Source of the DNA: Eledone cirrhosa
Lineage: Eukaryota; Mollusca; Cephalopoda; Octopoda; Eledonidae
Direction of reading: 5' to 3'
DNA: 64,000 nt
NCBI GenBank assembly: GCA_964016885.1
Contig: OZ024742.1
Coordinates: 8,736,662-8,800,661 of the forward strand
Of the stretch, positions 42,471 through 56,900 are shown in pieces (the first letter of the stretch is position 1; the number at the start of each line of letters is the position of its first letter). Both the position numbers and the translations under genes were made by a program. Under the pieces are notes generated by a model, which saw only the letters and a list, made by a program, of their open reading frames with translations, had not been told where the DNA came from and made no database searches.

Positions 42471-45400
42471 GTAGATAGTTGTATTGGTAGTCGTTGGTCA
42501 ACTGGTATGGTAGATAGTTGTATTGGTAGTCGTTGGTCAACTGGTATGGTAGATAGTTGTATTGGTAGTCGTTGGTCAACTACTATGGTAGATAGTTGTA
42601 TTGGTAGTCGTTGGTCAACTAGTATGGTAGATAGTTGTATTGGTAGTCGTTGGTAAACTACTATGGTAGATAGTTGTATTGGTAGTCGTTGGTCAACTGG
42701 TATGGTAGATAGTTGTATTGGTAGTCGTTGGTCAACTACTATGGTAGATAGTTGTATTGGTAGTCGTTGGTCAACTACTATGGTAGATAGTTGTATTGGT
42801 AGTCGTTGGTCAACTGGTATGGTAGATAGTTGTATTGGTAGTCGTTGGTCAACTATTATGGTACATAGTTGTATTGGTAGTCGTTGGTCAACTGGTATGG
42901 TAGATAGTTGTATTGGTAGTCGTTGGTCAACTAGTATGGTACATAGTTGTATTGGTAGTCGTTGGTCAACTGGTATGGTAGATAGTTGTATTGGTAGTCG
43001 TTGGTCAACTGGTATGGTAGATAGTTGTATTGGTAGTCGTTGGTCAACTACTATGGTAGATAGTTGTATTGGTAGTCGTTGGTCAACTACTATGGTAGAT
43101 AGTTGTATTGGTAGTCGTTGGTCAACTGGTATCGTAGATAGTTGTATTGGTAGTCGTTGGTAAACTACTATGGTAGATAGTTGTATTGGTAGTCGTTGGT
43201 CAACTGGTATGGTAGATAGTTGTATTGGTAGTCGTTGGTCAACTACTATGGTAGATAGTTGTATTGGTAGTCGTTGGTCAACTACTATGGTAGATAGTTG
43301 TATTGGTAGTCGTTGGTCAACTAGTATGGTACATAGTTGTATTGGTAGTCGTTGGTCAACTGGTATGGTAGATAGTTGTATTGGTAGTCGTTGGTCAACT
43401 GGTATGGTAGATAGTTGTATTGGTAGTCGTTGGTCAACTACTATGGTAGATAGTTGTATTGGTAGTCGTTGGTCAACTACTATGGTAGATAGTTGTATTG
43501 GTAGTCGTTGGTCAACTGGTATGGTAGATAGTTGTATTGGTAGTCGTTGGTCAACTACTATGGTAGATAGTTGTATTGGTAGTCGTTGGTCAACTGGTAT
43601 AGTAGATAGTTGTATTGGTAGTCGTTGGTCAACTGGTATGGTAGATAGTTGTATTGGTAGTCGTTGGTCAACTGGTATGGTAGATAGTTGTATTGGTAGT
43701 CGTTGGTCACCTGGTATGGTAGATAGTTGTATTGGTAGTCGTTGGTCAACTGGTATGGTAGATAGTTGTATTGGTAGTCGTTGGTCAACTGGTATGGTAG
43801 ATAATTGTATTGGTAGTCGTTGGTCAACTAGTATGGTAGATAGTTGTATTGGTAGTCGTTGGTCAACTGGTATGGTAGATAGTTGTATTGGTAGTCGTTG
43901 GTCAACTACTATGGTAGATAGTTGTATTGGTAGTCGTTGGTCAACTGGTATGGTAGATAGTTGTATTGGTAGTCGTTGGTCAACTACTATGGTAGATAGT
44001 TGTATTGGTAGTCGTTGGTCAACTGGTATGGTAGATAGATGTATTGGTAGTCGTTGGTCAACTACTATGGTAGATAGTTGTATTGGTAGTCGTTGGTCAA
44101 CTACTATGGTAGATAGTTGTATTGGTAGTCGTTGGTCAACTGGTATGGTAGATAGTTGTATTGGTAGTCGTTGGTCAACTGGTATGGTAGATAGTTGTAT
44201 TGGTAGTCGTTGGTCAACTGGTATGATAGATAGTTGTATTGGTAGTCGTTGGTCAACTGGTATTGTAGATAGTTGTATTGGTAGTCGTTGGTCAACTGGT
44301 ATGGTAGATAGTTGTATTGGTAGTCATTTGTCAACTGGTATTGTAGATAGTTGTATTGGTAGTCGTTGGTCAACTGGTATGGTAGATAGTTGTATTGGTA
44401 GTGGTTGGTCAACTACTATGGTAGATAGTTGTATTGGTAGTCGTTGGTCAACTACTATGGTAGTTAGTTGCATTGGTAGTCGTTGGTCAACTACTATGGT
44501 AGATAGTTGTATTGGTAGTTGTTGGTCAACTACTATGGTAGATAGTTGTATTGGTAGTCGTTGGTCAACTGGTATGGTAGATAGTTGTATTGGTAGTCGT
44601 TGGTCAACTACTACTGTAGATAGTTGTATTGGTAGTCGTTGGTCAACTACTATGGTAGATAGTTGTATTGGTAGTGGTTGGTCAACTACTATGGTAGATA
44701 GTTGTATTGGTAGTCGTTGGTCAACTGGTATGGTAGATAGTTGTATTGGTAGTCGTTGGTCAACTACTATGGTAGATAGTTGTATTGGTAGTCGTTGGTC
44801 AACTGGTATGATAGATAGTTGTATTGGTAGTCGTTGGTCAACTACTATGGTAGATAGTTGTATTGGTAGTCGTTGGTCAACTACTATGGTAGATAGTTGT
44901 ATTGGTAGTCGTTGGTCAACTGGTATGATAGATAGTTGTATTGGTAGTCGTTGGTCAACTACTATGGTAGATAGTTGTATTGGTAGTCGTTGGTCAACTA
45001 CTATGGTAGATAGTTGTATTGGTAGTCGTTGGTCAACTACTATGGTAGATAGTTGTATTGGTAGTCGTTGGTCAACTGGTATGGTAGATAGTTGTATTGG
45101 TAGTCGTTGGTCAACTGGTATGGTAGATACTTGTATTGGTAGTCGTTGGTCAACTGGTATGGTAGATAGTTGTATTGGTAGTCGTTGGTCAACTGGTATG
45201 GTAGATAGTTGTATTGGTAGTCGTTGGTCAACTACTATGGTAGATAGTTGTATTGGTAGTCGTTGGTCAACTGGTATGGTAGATAGTTGTATTGGTAGTC
45301 GTTGGTCACCTGGTATGGTAGATAGTTGTATTGGTAGTCGTTGGTCAACTACTATGGTAGATAGATGTATTGGTAGTCGTTGGTCAACTACTATGGTAGA

Positions 45401-47399
45401 TAGTTGTATTGGTAGTCGTTGGTCAACTGGTATGGTAGATAGTTGTATTGGTAGTCGTTGGTCAACTAGTATGGTACATAGTTGTATTGGTAGTCGTTGG
45501 TCAGCTGGTATAGTAGATAGTTGTATGGGTAGTCGTTGGTCAACTACTATGGTAGATAGTTGTATTGGTAGTCGTTGGTCAACTAGTATGGTACATAGTT
45601 GTATTGGTAGTCGTTGATCAACTGGTATGGTAGATAGTTGTATTGGTAGTCGTTGGTCAACTGGTATGGTAGATAGTTGTATTGGTAGTCGTTGGTCAAC
45701 TGGTATGGTAGATAGTTGTATTGGTAGTCGTTGGTCAACTACTATGGTAGATAGTTGTATTGGTAGTCGTTGGTCAACTACTATGGTAGATAGTTGTATT
45801 GGTAGTCGTTGGTCAACTGGTATGGTAGATACTTGTATTGGTAGTCGTTGGTCAACTGGTATGGTAGATAGTTGTATTGGTAGTCGTTGGTCAACTGGTA
45901 TGGTAGATAGTTGTATTGGTAGTCGTTGGTCACCTAGTATGGTAGATAGTTGTATTGGTAGTCGTTGGTCAACTACTATGGTAGATAGTTGTATTGGTAG
46001 TCGTTGGTCAACTGGTATGGTAGATAGTTGTATTGGTAGTCGTTGGTCAACTAGTATGGTAGATAGTTGTATTGGTAGTCGTTGGTCAACTACTATGGTA
46101 GATAGTTGTATTGGTAGTCGTTGGTCAACTGGTATGGTAGATAGCTGTATTGGTAGTCGTTGGTCAACTAGTATGGTACATAGTTGTATTGGTAGTCGTT
46201 GGTCAGCTGGTATAGTAGATAGTTGTATTGGTAGTCGTTGGTCAACTACTATGGTAGATAGTTGTATTGGTAGTCGTTGGTCAACTAGTATGGTACATAG
46301 TTGTATTGGTAGTCGTTGATCAACTGGTATGGTAGATAGTTGTATTGGTAGTCGTTGGTCAACTGGTATGGTAGATAGTTGTATTGGTAGTCGTTGGTCA
46401 ACTGGTATGGTAGATAGTTGTATTGGTAGTCGTTGGTCAACTACTATGGTAGATAGTTGTATTGGTAGTCGTTGGTAAACTACTATGGTAGATAGTTGTA
46501 TTGGTAGTCGTTGGTCAACTGGTATGGTAGATAGTTGTATTGGTAGTCGTTGGTCAACTGGTATGGTAGATAGTTGTATTGGTAGTCGTTGGTCAACTAC
46601 TATGGTAGATAGTTGTATTGGTAGTCATTTGTCAACTGGTATGGTAGATAGTTGTATTGGTAGTCGTTGGTCAACTGGTACGGTAGATAGTTGTATTGGT
46701 AGTCGTTGGTCAACTACTATGGTAGATAGTTGTATTGGTAGTCGTTGGTCAACTACTATGGTAGATAGTTGTATTGGTAGTCGTTGGTCAACTGGTATGG
46801 TAGATAGTTGTATTGGTAGTCGTTGGTCAACTACTATGGTAGATAGTTGTATTGCTAGTCGTTGGTCAAGTGGTATGGTAGATAGTTGTATTGGTAGTCG
46901 TTGGTCAACTGGTATAGTAGATAGTTGTATTGGTAGTCGTTGGTCAACTGGTATGGTAGATAGTTGTATTGGTAGTCGTTGGTCAACTGGTATGGTAGAT
47001 AGTTGTATTGGTAGTCGTTGGTCACCTGGTATGGTAGATAGTTGTATTGGTAGTCGTTGGTCAACTGGTATGGTAGATAGTTGTATTGGTAGTCGTTGGT
47101 CAACTACTATGGTAGATAGTTGTATTGGTAGTCGTTGGTCAACTACTATGGTAGATAGTTGTATTGGTAGTCGTCTGTCAACTGGTATGGTAGATAGTTG
47201 TATTGGTAGTCGTTGGTCAACTACTATGGTAGATAGTTGTATTGGTAGTCGTTGGTCAAGTACTATGGTAGATAGTTGTATTGGTAGTCGTTGGTCAACT
47301 GGTATGGTAGATAGTTGTATTGGTAGTCGTTGGTCAACTACTATGGTAGATAGTTGTATTGGTAGTCGTTGGTCAACTACTATGGTAGATAGTTGTATT

Positions 47400-50300
47400 G
47401 GTAGTCGTTGGTCAACTGGTATGGTAGATAGTTGTATTGGTAGTCGTTGGTCAACTGGTATGGTAGATAGTTGTATTGGTAGTCGTTGGTCAACTGGTAT
47501 GGTAGATAGTTGTATTGGTAGTCGTTGGTCAACTACTATGGTAGATAGTTGTATTGGTAGTCGTTGGCCAACTGGTATGGTAGATAGTTGTATTGGTAGT
47601 CGTTGGTCAACTAGTATGGTAGATAGTTGTATTGGTAGTCGTTGGTCAACTACTATGGTAGATAGTTGTATTGGTAGTCGTTGGTTAATTGGTATGGTAG
47701 ATAGTTGTATTGGTAGTCGTTGGTCACCTGGTATGGTAGATAGTTGTATTGGTAGTCGTTGGTCAACTAGTATGGTAGATAGTTGTATTGGTAGTCGTTG
47801 GTCAACTAGTATGGTAGATAGTTGTATTGGTAGTCGTTGGTCAACTACTATGGTAGATAGTTGTATTGGTAGTCGTTGGTCAACTGGTATGGTAGATAGT
47901 TGTATTGGTAGCCGTTGGTCAATTGGTATGGTAGATAGTTGTATTGGTAGTCATTTGTCAACTGGTATGGTAGATAGTTGTATTGGTAGTCGTTGGTCAA
48001 CTGGTATGGTAGATAGTTGTATTGGTAGTCGTTGGTCAACTACTATGGTAGATAGTTGTATTGGTAGTCGTTGGTTAACTACTATGGTAGATAGTTGTAT
48101 TGGTAGTCGTTGGTCAACTGGTATGGTAGATAGTTGTATTGGTAGTCGTTGGTCAACTACTATGGTAGATAGTTGTATTGCTAGTCGTTGGTCAAGTGGT
48201 ATGGTAGATAGTTGTATTGGCAGTCGTTGGTCAACTGGTATAGTAGATAGTTGTATTGGTAGTCGTTGGTCAACTGGTATAGTAGATAATTGTATTGGTA
48301 GTCGTTGGTCAACTGGTATGGTAGATAGTTGTATTGGTAGTCGTTGGTCACCTGGTATGGTAGATAGTTGTATTGGTAGTCGTTGGTCAACTGGTATGGT
48401 AGATAGTTGTATTGGTAGTCGTTGGTCAACTACTATGGTAGATAGTTGTATTGGTAGTCGTTGGTCAACTACTATGGTAGATAGTTGTATTGGTAGTCGT
48501 TGGTCAACTACTATGGTAGATAGTTGTATTGGTAGTCGTCTGTCAACTGGTATGGTACATAGTTGTATTGGTAGTCGTTGGTCAACTGGTATGGTAGATA
48601 GTTGTATTGGTAGTCGTTGGTCAACTACTATGGTAGATAGTTGTATTGGTAGTCGTTGGTCAACTACTATGGTAGATAGTTGTATTGGTAGTCGTTGGTC
48701 AACTGGTATGGTAGATAGTTGTATTGGTAGTCGTTGGTCAACTACTATGGTAGATAGTTGTATTGGTAGTCGTTGGTCAACTACTATGGTAGATAGTTGT
48801 ATTGGTAGTCGTTGGTCAACTGGTATGGTAGATAGTTGTATTGGTAGTCGTTGGTCAACTACTATGGTAGATAGTTGTATTGGTAGTTGTTGGTCAACTG
48901 GTATGGTAGATAGTTGTATTGGTAGTCGTTGGTCAACTGGTATGGTAGATAGTTGTATTGGTAGTCGTTGGTCAACTACTATGGTAGATAGTTGTATTGG
49001 TAGTCGTTGGTCAACTACTATGGTAGATAGTTGTATTGGTAGTCGTTGGTCAACTGGTATGGTAGATAGTTGTATTGGTAGTCGTTGGTCAACTACTATG
49101 GTAGATAGTTGTATTGGTAGTCGTTGGTCAACTACTATGGTAGATAGTTGTATTGGTAGTCGTTGGTCAACTGGTATGGTAGATAGTTGTATTGGTAGTC
49201 GTTGGTCAACTGGTATGGTAGATAGTTGTATTGGTAGTCGTTGGTCAACTGGTATGGTAGATAGTTGTATTGGTAGTCGTTGGTCAACTACTATGGTAGA
49301 TAGTTGTATTGGTAGTCGTTGGCCAACTGGTATGGTAGATAGTTGTATTGGTAGTCGTTGGTCAACTAGTATGGTAGATAGTTGTATTGGTAGTCGTTGG
49401 TCAACTACTATGGTAGATAGTTGTATTGGTAGTCGTTGGTTAATTGGTATGGTAGATAGTTGTATTGGTAGTCGTTGGTCACCTGGTATGGTAGATAGTT
49501 GTATTGGTAGTCGTTGGTCAACTAGTATGGTAGATAGTTGTATTGGTAGTCGTTGGTCAACTAGTATGGTAGATAGTTGTATTGGTAGTCGTTGGTCAAC
49601 TACTATGGTAGATAGTTGTATTGGTAGTCGTTGGTCAACTGGTATGGTAGATAGTTGTATTGGTAGTCGTTGGTCAATTGGTATGGTAGATAGTTGTATT
49701 GGTAGTCGTTGGTCAACTACTATGGTAGATAGTTGTATTGGTAGTCGTTGGTCAACTGGTATGGTAGATAGTTGTATTGGTAGTCGTTGGTCAACTAGTA
49801 TGGTAGATAGTTGTATTGGTAGTCGTTGGTCAACTACTATGGTAGATAGTTGTATTGGTAGTCGTTGGTCAACTGGTATGGTAGATAGTTGTATTGGTAG
49901 TCGTTGGTCAACTAGTATGGTACATAGTTGTATTGGTAGTCGTTGGTCAACTACTATGGTAGATAGTTGTATTGGTAGTCATTTGTCAACTGGTATGGTA
50001 GATAGTTGTATTGGTAGTCGTTGGTCAACTGGTATGGTAGATAGTTGTATTGGTAGTCGTTGGTCAACTACTATGGTAGATAGTTGTATTGGTAGTCGTT
50101 GGTCAACTACTATGGTAGATAGTTGTATTGGTAGTCGTTGGTCAACTGGAATGGTAGATAGTTGTATTGGTAGTCGTTGGTCAACTACTATGGTAGATAG
50201 TTGTATTGCTAGTCGTTGGTCAACTGGTATGGTAGATAGTTGTATTGGTAGTCGTTGCTCAACTGGTATAGTAGATAGTTGTATTGGTAGTCGTTGGTCA

Positions 50301-53300
50301 ACTGGTATGGTAGATAGTTGTATTGGTAGTCGTTGGTCAACTGGTATGGTAGATAGTTGTATTGGTAGTCGTTGGTCAACTACTATGGTAGATAGTTGTA
50401 TTGGTAGTCGTTGGTCAACTGGTATGGTAGATAGTTGTATTGGTAGTCGTTGGTCAACTAGTATGGTAGATAGTTGTATTGGTAGTCGTTGGTCAACTAC
50501 TATGGTAGATAGTTGTATTGGTAGTCGTTGGTCACCTGGTATGGTACATAGTTGTATTGGTAGTCGTTGGTCAACTGGTATGGTAGATAGTTGTATTGGT
50601 AGTCGTTGGTCAACTACTATGGTAGATAGTTGTATTGGTAGTCGTTGGTCAACTACTATGGTAGATAGTTGTATTGGTAGTCGTTGGTCAACTGGTATGG
50701 TAGATAGTTGTATTGGTAGTCGTTGGTCAACTGGTATAGTAGATAGTTGTATTGGTAGTCGTTGGTCAACTGGTATGGTAGATAGTTGTATTGGTAGTCG
50801 TTGGTCAACTACTATGGTAGATAGTTGTATTGGTAGTCGTTGGTCAACTACTATGGTAGATAGTTGTATTGGTAGTCGTTGGTCAACTGGTATGGTAGAT
50901 AGTTGTATTGGTAGTCGTTGGTCAACTGGTATGGTAGATAGTTGTATTGGTAGTCGTTGGTCAACTGGTATGGTAGATAGTTGTATTGGTAGTCGTTGGT
51001 CAACTACTATGGTAGATAGTTGTATTGGTAGTCGTTGGCCAACTGGTATGGTAGATAGTTGTATTGGTAGTCGTTGGTCAACTAGTATGGTAGATAGTTG
51101 TATTGGTAGTCGTTGGTCAACTACTATGGTAGATAGTTGTATTGGTAGTCGTTGGTTAATTGGTATGGTAGATAGTTGTATTGGTAGTCGTTGGTCACCT
51201 GGTATGGTAGATAGTTGTATTGGTAGTCGTTGGTCAACTAGTATGGTAGATAGTTGTATTGGTAGTCGTTGGTCAACTAGTATGGTAGATAGTTGTATTG
51301 GTAGTCGTTGGTCAACTACTATGGTAGATAGTTGTATTGGTAGTCGTTGGTCAACTGGTATGGTAGATAGTTGTATTGGTAGTCGTTGGTCAATTGGTAT
51401 GGTAGATAGTTGTATTGGTAGTCGTTGGTCAACTACTATGGTAGATAGTTGTATTGGTAGTCGTTGGTCAACTGGTATGGTAGATAGTTGTATTGGTAGT
51501 CGTTGGTCAACTAGTATGGTAGATAGTTGTATTGGTAGTCGTTGGTCAACTACTATGGTAGATAGTTGTATTGGTAGTCGTTGGTCAACTGGTATGGTAG
51601 ATAGTTGTATTGGTAGTCGTTGGTCAACTAGTATGGTACATAGTTGTATTGGTAGTCGTTGGTCAACTACTATGGTAGATAGTTGTATTGGTAGTCATTT
51701 GTCAACTGGTATGGTAGATAGTTGTATTGGTAGTCGTTGGTCAACTGGTATGGTAGATAGTTGTATTGGTAGTCGTTGGTCAACTACTATGGTAGATAGT
51801 TGTATTGGTAGTCGTTGGTCAACTACTATGGTAGATAGTTGTATTGGTAGTCGTTGGTCAACTGGAATGGTAGATAGTTGTATTGGTAGTCGTTGGTCAA
51901 CTACTATGGTAGATAGTTGTATTGCTAGTCGTTGGTCAACTGGTATGGTAGATAGTTGTATTGGTAGTCGTTGCTCAACTGGTATAGTAGATAGTTGTAT
52001 TGGTAGTCGTTGGTCAACTGGTATGGTAGATAGTTGTATTGGTAGTCGTTGGTCAACTGGTATGGTAGATAGTTGTATTGGTAGTCGTTGGTCAACTACT
52101 ATGGTAGATAGTTGTATTGGTAGTCGTTGGTCAACTGGTATGGTAGATAGTTGTATTGGTAGTCGTTGGTCAACTAGTATGGTAGATAGTTGTATTGGTA
52201 GTCGTTGGTCAACTACTATGGTAGATAGTTGTATTGGTAGTCGTTGGTCACCTGGTATGGTACATAGTTGTATTGGTAGTCGTTGGTCAACTGGTATGGT
52301 AGATAGTTGTATTGGTAGTCGTTGGTCAACTACTATGGTAGATAGTTGTATTGGTAGTCGTTGGTCAACTACTATGGTAGATAGTTGTATTGGTAGTCGT
52401 TGGTCAACTGGTATGGTAGATAGTTGTATTGGTAGTCGTTGGTCAACTGGTATAGTAGATAGTTGTATTGGTAGTCGTTGGTCAACTGGTATGGTAGATA
52501 GTTGTATTGGTAGTCGTTGGTCAACTGGTATAGTAGATAGTTGTATTGGTAGTCGTTGGTCAACTGGTATAGTAGATTGTTGTATTGGTAGTCGTTGGTC
52601 AACTGGTAAGGTAGATAGTTGTATTGGTAGTCGTTGGTCACCTGGTATGGTAGATAGTTGTATTGGTAGTCGTTGGTCAACTACTATGGTAGATAGTTGT
52701 ATTGGTAGTCTTTGGTCAACTGGTATGGTAGATAGTTGTATTGGTAGTCGTTGGTCAACTACTATGGTAGATAGTTGTATTGGTAGTCGTTGGTCAACTG
52801 GTATGGTAGATAGTTGTATTGGTAGTCGTTGGTCAACTACTATGGAAGATAGTTGTATTGGTAGTCGTTGGTCAACTGGTATGGTAGATAGTTGTATTGG
52901 TATTCGTTGGTCAACTGGTATGGTAGATAGTTGTATTGGTAGTCGTTGGTCAACTGGTATGGTAGATAGTTGTATTGGTAGTCGTTGGTCAACTACTATG
53001 GTAGATAGTTGTATTGGTAGTCGTCTGTCAACTGATATGGTAGATAGTTGTATTGGTAGTCGTTGGTCAACTAGTATGGTACATAGTTGTATTGGTAGTC
53101 GTTGGTCAACTGGTATGGTAGATAGTTGTATTGGTAGTCGTTGGTCAACTACTATGGTAGATAGTTGTATTGGTAGTCGTTGGTCAACTACTATGGTAGA
53201 TTGTTGTATTGGTAGTCGTTGGTCAACTGGTATGGTAGATAGTTGTATTGGTAGTCGTTGGTCAACTACTATGGTAGATAGTTGTATTGGTAGTCGTTGG

Positions 53301-53900
53301 TCAACTACTATGGTAGATAGTTTTATTGGTAGTCGTTGGTCAACTGGTATGGTAGATAGTTGTATTGGTAGGCGTTGGTCAACTGGTATGGTAGATAGTT
53401 GTATTGGTAGTCGTTGGTCAACTGGTATGGTAGATAGTTGTATTGGTAGTCGTTGGTCAACTACTATGGTAGATAGTTGTATTGGTAGTCGTTGGCCAAC
53501 TGGTATGGTAGATAGTTGTATTGGTAGTCGTTGGTCAACTAGTATGGTAGATAGTTGTATTGGTATTCGTTGGTCAACTACTATGGTAGATAGTTGTATT
53601 GGTAGTCGTTGGTTAATTGGTATGGTAGATAGTTGTATTGGTAGTCGTTGGTCACCTGGTATGGTAGATAGTTTTATTGGTAGTCGTTGGTCAACTAGTA
53701 TGGTAGATAGTTGTATTGGTAGTCGTTGGTCAACTAGTATGGTAGATAGTTGTATTGGTAGTCGTTGGTCAACTACTATGGTAGATAGTTGTATTGGTAG
53801 TCGTTGGTCAACTGGTATGGTAGATAGTTGTATTGGTAGTCGTTGGTCAATTGGTATGGTAGATAGTTGTATTGGTAGTCGTTGGTCAACTACTATGGTA
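47400..53900 (+). repeat. Higher-order repeat blocks within array 2
   Basis: A run of unusual units (a GGCCAAC unit, then an AGT unit, an ACT unit, a GGTTAATTGG unit and a GGTCACCTGG unit) recurs at 47568, 49323, 51039 and 53496. The distances are 1755, 1716 and 2457 bp, exactly 45, 44 and 63 units. Surrounding units match in order too, so whole blocks of about 1.7 kb were duplicated. Confidence 0.9.
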
Positions 53901-56900
53901 GATAGTTGTATTGGTAGTCGTTGGTCAACTACTATGGTAGATAGTTGTATTGGTAGTCGTTGGTCAACTAGTATGGTACATAGTTGTATTGGTAGTCGTT
54001 GATCAACTGGTATGGTAGATAGTTGTATTGGTAGTCGTTGGTCAACTGGTATGGTAGATAGTTGTATTGGTAGTCGTTGGTCAACTGGTATGGTAGATAG
54101 TTGTATTGGTAGTCGTTGGTCAACTAGTATGGTAGATAGTTGTATTGGTAGTCGTTGGTCAACTACTATGGTAGATAGTTGTATTGGTAGTCGTTGGTCA
54201 ACTGATATGGTAGATAGTTGTATTGGTAGTCGTTGGTCAACTAGTATGGTAGATAGTTGTATTGGTAGTCGTTGGTCAACTACTATGGTAGATAGTTGTA
54301 TTGGTAGTCGTTGGTCAACTGGTATGGTAGATAGTTGTATTGGTAGTCGTTGGTCAACTAGTATGGTACATAGTTGTATTGGTAGTCGTTGGTCAGCTGG
54401 TATAGTAGATAGTTGTATTGGTAGTCGTTGGTCAACTACTATGGTAGATAGTTGTATTGGTAGTCGTTGGTCAACTAGTATGGTACATAGTTGTATTGGT
54501 AGTCGTTGATCAACTGGTATGGTAGATAGTTGTATTGATAGTCGTTGGTCAACTGGTATGGTAGATAGTTGTATTGGTAGTCGTTGGTCAACTGGTATGG
54601 TAGATAGTTGTATTGGTAGTCGTTGGTCAACTACTATGGTAGATAGTTGTATTGGTAGTCGTTGGTCAACTACTATGGTAGATAGTTGTATTGGTAGTCG
54701 TTGGTCAACTGGTATGGTAGATAGTTGTATTGGTAGTCGTTCGTCAACTACTATGGTAGATAGTTGTATTGGTAGTCGTTGGTCAACTAGTATGGTAGAT
54801 AGTTGTATTGGTAGTCGTTGGTCAACTATTATGGTAGATAGTTGTATTGGTAGTCGTTGGTCAACTGGTATGGTAGATAGTTGTATTGGTAGTCGTTGGT
54901 CAACTACTATGGTAGATAGTTGTATTGGTAGTCGTTGGTCAACTACTATGGTAGATAGTTGTATTGGTAGTCGTTGGTCAACTGGTATGGTAGATAGTTG
55001 TATTGGTAGTCGTTGGTCAACTAGTATGGTAGATAGTTGTATTGGTAGTCGTTGGTCAATTATTATGGTAGATAGTTGTATTGGTAGTCGTTGGTCAACT
55101 GGTATGGTAGATAGTTGTATTGGTAGTCGTTGGTCAACTACTATGGTAGATAGTTGTATTGGTAGTCGTTGGTCAACTACTATGGTAGATAGTTGTATTG
55201 GTAGTCGTTGGTCAACTGGTATGGTAGATAGTTGTATTGGTAGTCGTTGGTCAACTACTATGGTAGATAGTTGTATTGGTAGTCGTTGGTCAACTGGTTT
55301 GGTAGATAGTTGTATTGGTAGTCGTTGGTCAACTACTATGGTAGATAGTTGTATTGGTAGTCGTTGGTCAACTACTATGGTAGATAGTTGTATTGGTAGT
55401 CGTTGGTCAACTGGTATGGTAGATAGTCGTATTGGTAGACGTTGGTCAACTGGTATGGTAGATACCTGTATTGGTAGTCGTTGGTCAACTGGTATGGTAG
55501 ATAGTTGTATTGGTAGTCGTTGGTCACCTGGTATGGTAGATAGTTGTATTGGTAGTCGTTGGTCAACTACTATGGTAGATAGTTGTATTGGTAGTCGTTG
55601 GTCAACTGGTATGGTAGATAGTTGTATTGGTAGTCGTTGGTCAACTGGTATGGTAGATAGTTGTATTGGTAGTCGTTGGTCAACTTGTATGGTACATAGT
55701 AGTATTGGTAGTCGTTGGTCAGCTGGTATAGTAGGTAGTTGTATTGGTAGTCGTTGGTCAAACTACTATGGTAGATAGTTGTATTGGTAGTCGTTGGTCA
55801 ACTAGTATGGTACATAGTTGTATTGGTAGTCGTTGATCAACTGGTATGGTAGATAGTTGTATTGGTAGTCGTTGGTCAACTGGTATGGTAGATAGTTGTA
55901 TTGGTAGTCTTTGGTCAACTGGTATGGTAGATAGTTGTATTGGTAGTCGTTGGTCAACTGGTATAGTAGATAGTTGTATTGGTAGTCGTTGGTCAACTGG
56001 TATGGTAGATAGTTGTATTGGTAGTCGTTGGTCAACTGGTATAGTAGATAGTTGTATTGGTAGTCGTTGGTCAACTGGTATAGTAGATTGTTGTATTGGT
56101 AGTCGTTGGTCAACTACTATGGTAGATAGTTGTATTGGTAGTCGTTGGTCAACTAGTATGGTAGATAGTTGTATTGGTAGTCGTTGGTCAACTACTATGG
56201 TAGATAGTTGTATTGGTAGTCGTTGGTCAACTGGTATGGTAGATAGTTGTACTGGTAGTCGTTGGTCAACTACTATGGTAGATAGTTGTATTGGTAGTCG
56301 TTGGTCAACTACTATGGTAGATAGTTGTATTAGTAGTCGTTGGTCAACTGGTATGGTAGATAGTTGTACTGGTAGTCGTTGGTCAACTACTATGGTAGAT
56401 AGTTGTATTGGTAGTCGTTGGTCAACTACTATGGTAGATAGTTGTATTGGTAGTCGTTGGTCAACTGGTATGGTAGATAGTTGTATTGGTAGACGTTGGT
56501 CAACTGGTATGGTAGATACTTGTATTGGTAGTCGTTGGTCAACTGGTATGGTAGATAATTGTATTGGTAGTCGTTGGTCAACTGGTATGGTACATAGTTG
56601 TATTGGTAGTCGTTGGTCAACTACTATGGTAGATAGTTGTATTGGTAGTCGTTGGTCAACTGGTATGGTAGATAGTTCTATTGGTAGTCGTTGGTCAACT
56701 ACTATGGTAGATAGTTGTATTGGTAGTCGTTGGTCAACTACTATGGTAGATAGCCGTATTGGTAGTCGTTGGTCAACTGGTATGGTAGATAGTTGTATTG
56801 GTAGTCGTTGGTTAACTGGTATGGTAGATAGTTGTATTGGTAGTCGTTGGTCACCTGGTATGGTAGATAGTTGTATTGGTAGTCGTTGGTCAACTAGTAT

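Noticed and set aside
46485..54002. A 2505-codon frame repeating MVDSCIGSRWST plus one residue
   Set aside because: The 39-bp period is a multiple of three, so one frame repeats indefinitely. Variants between units are mostly residue-changing and stops occur at block ends, so there is no sign of selection for protein.
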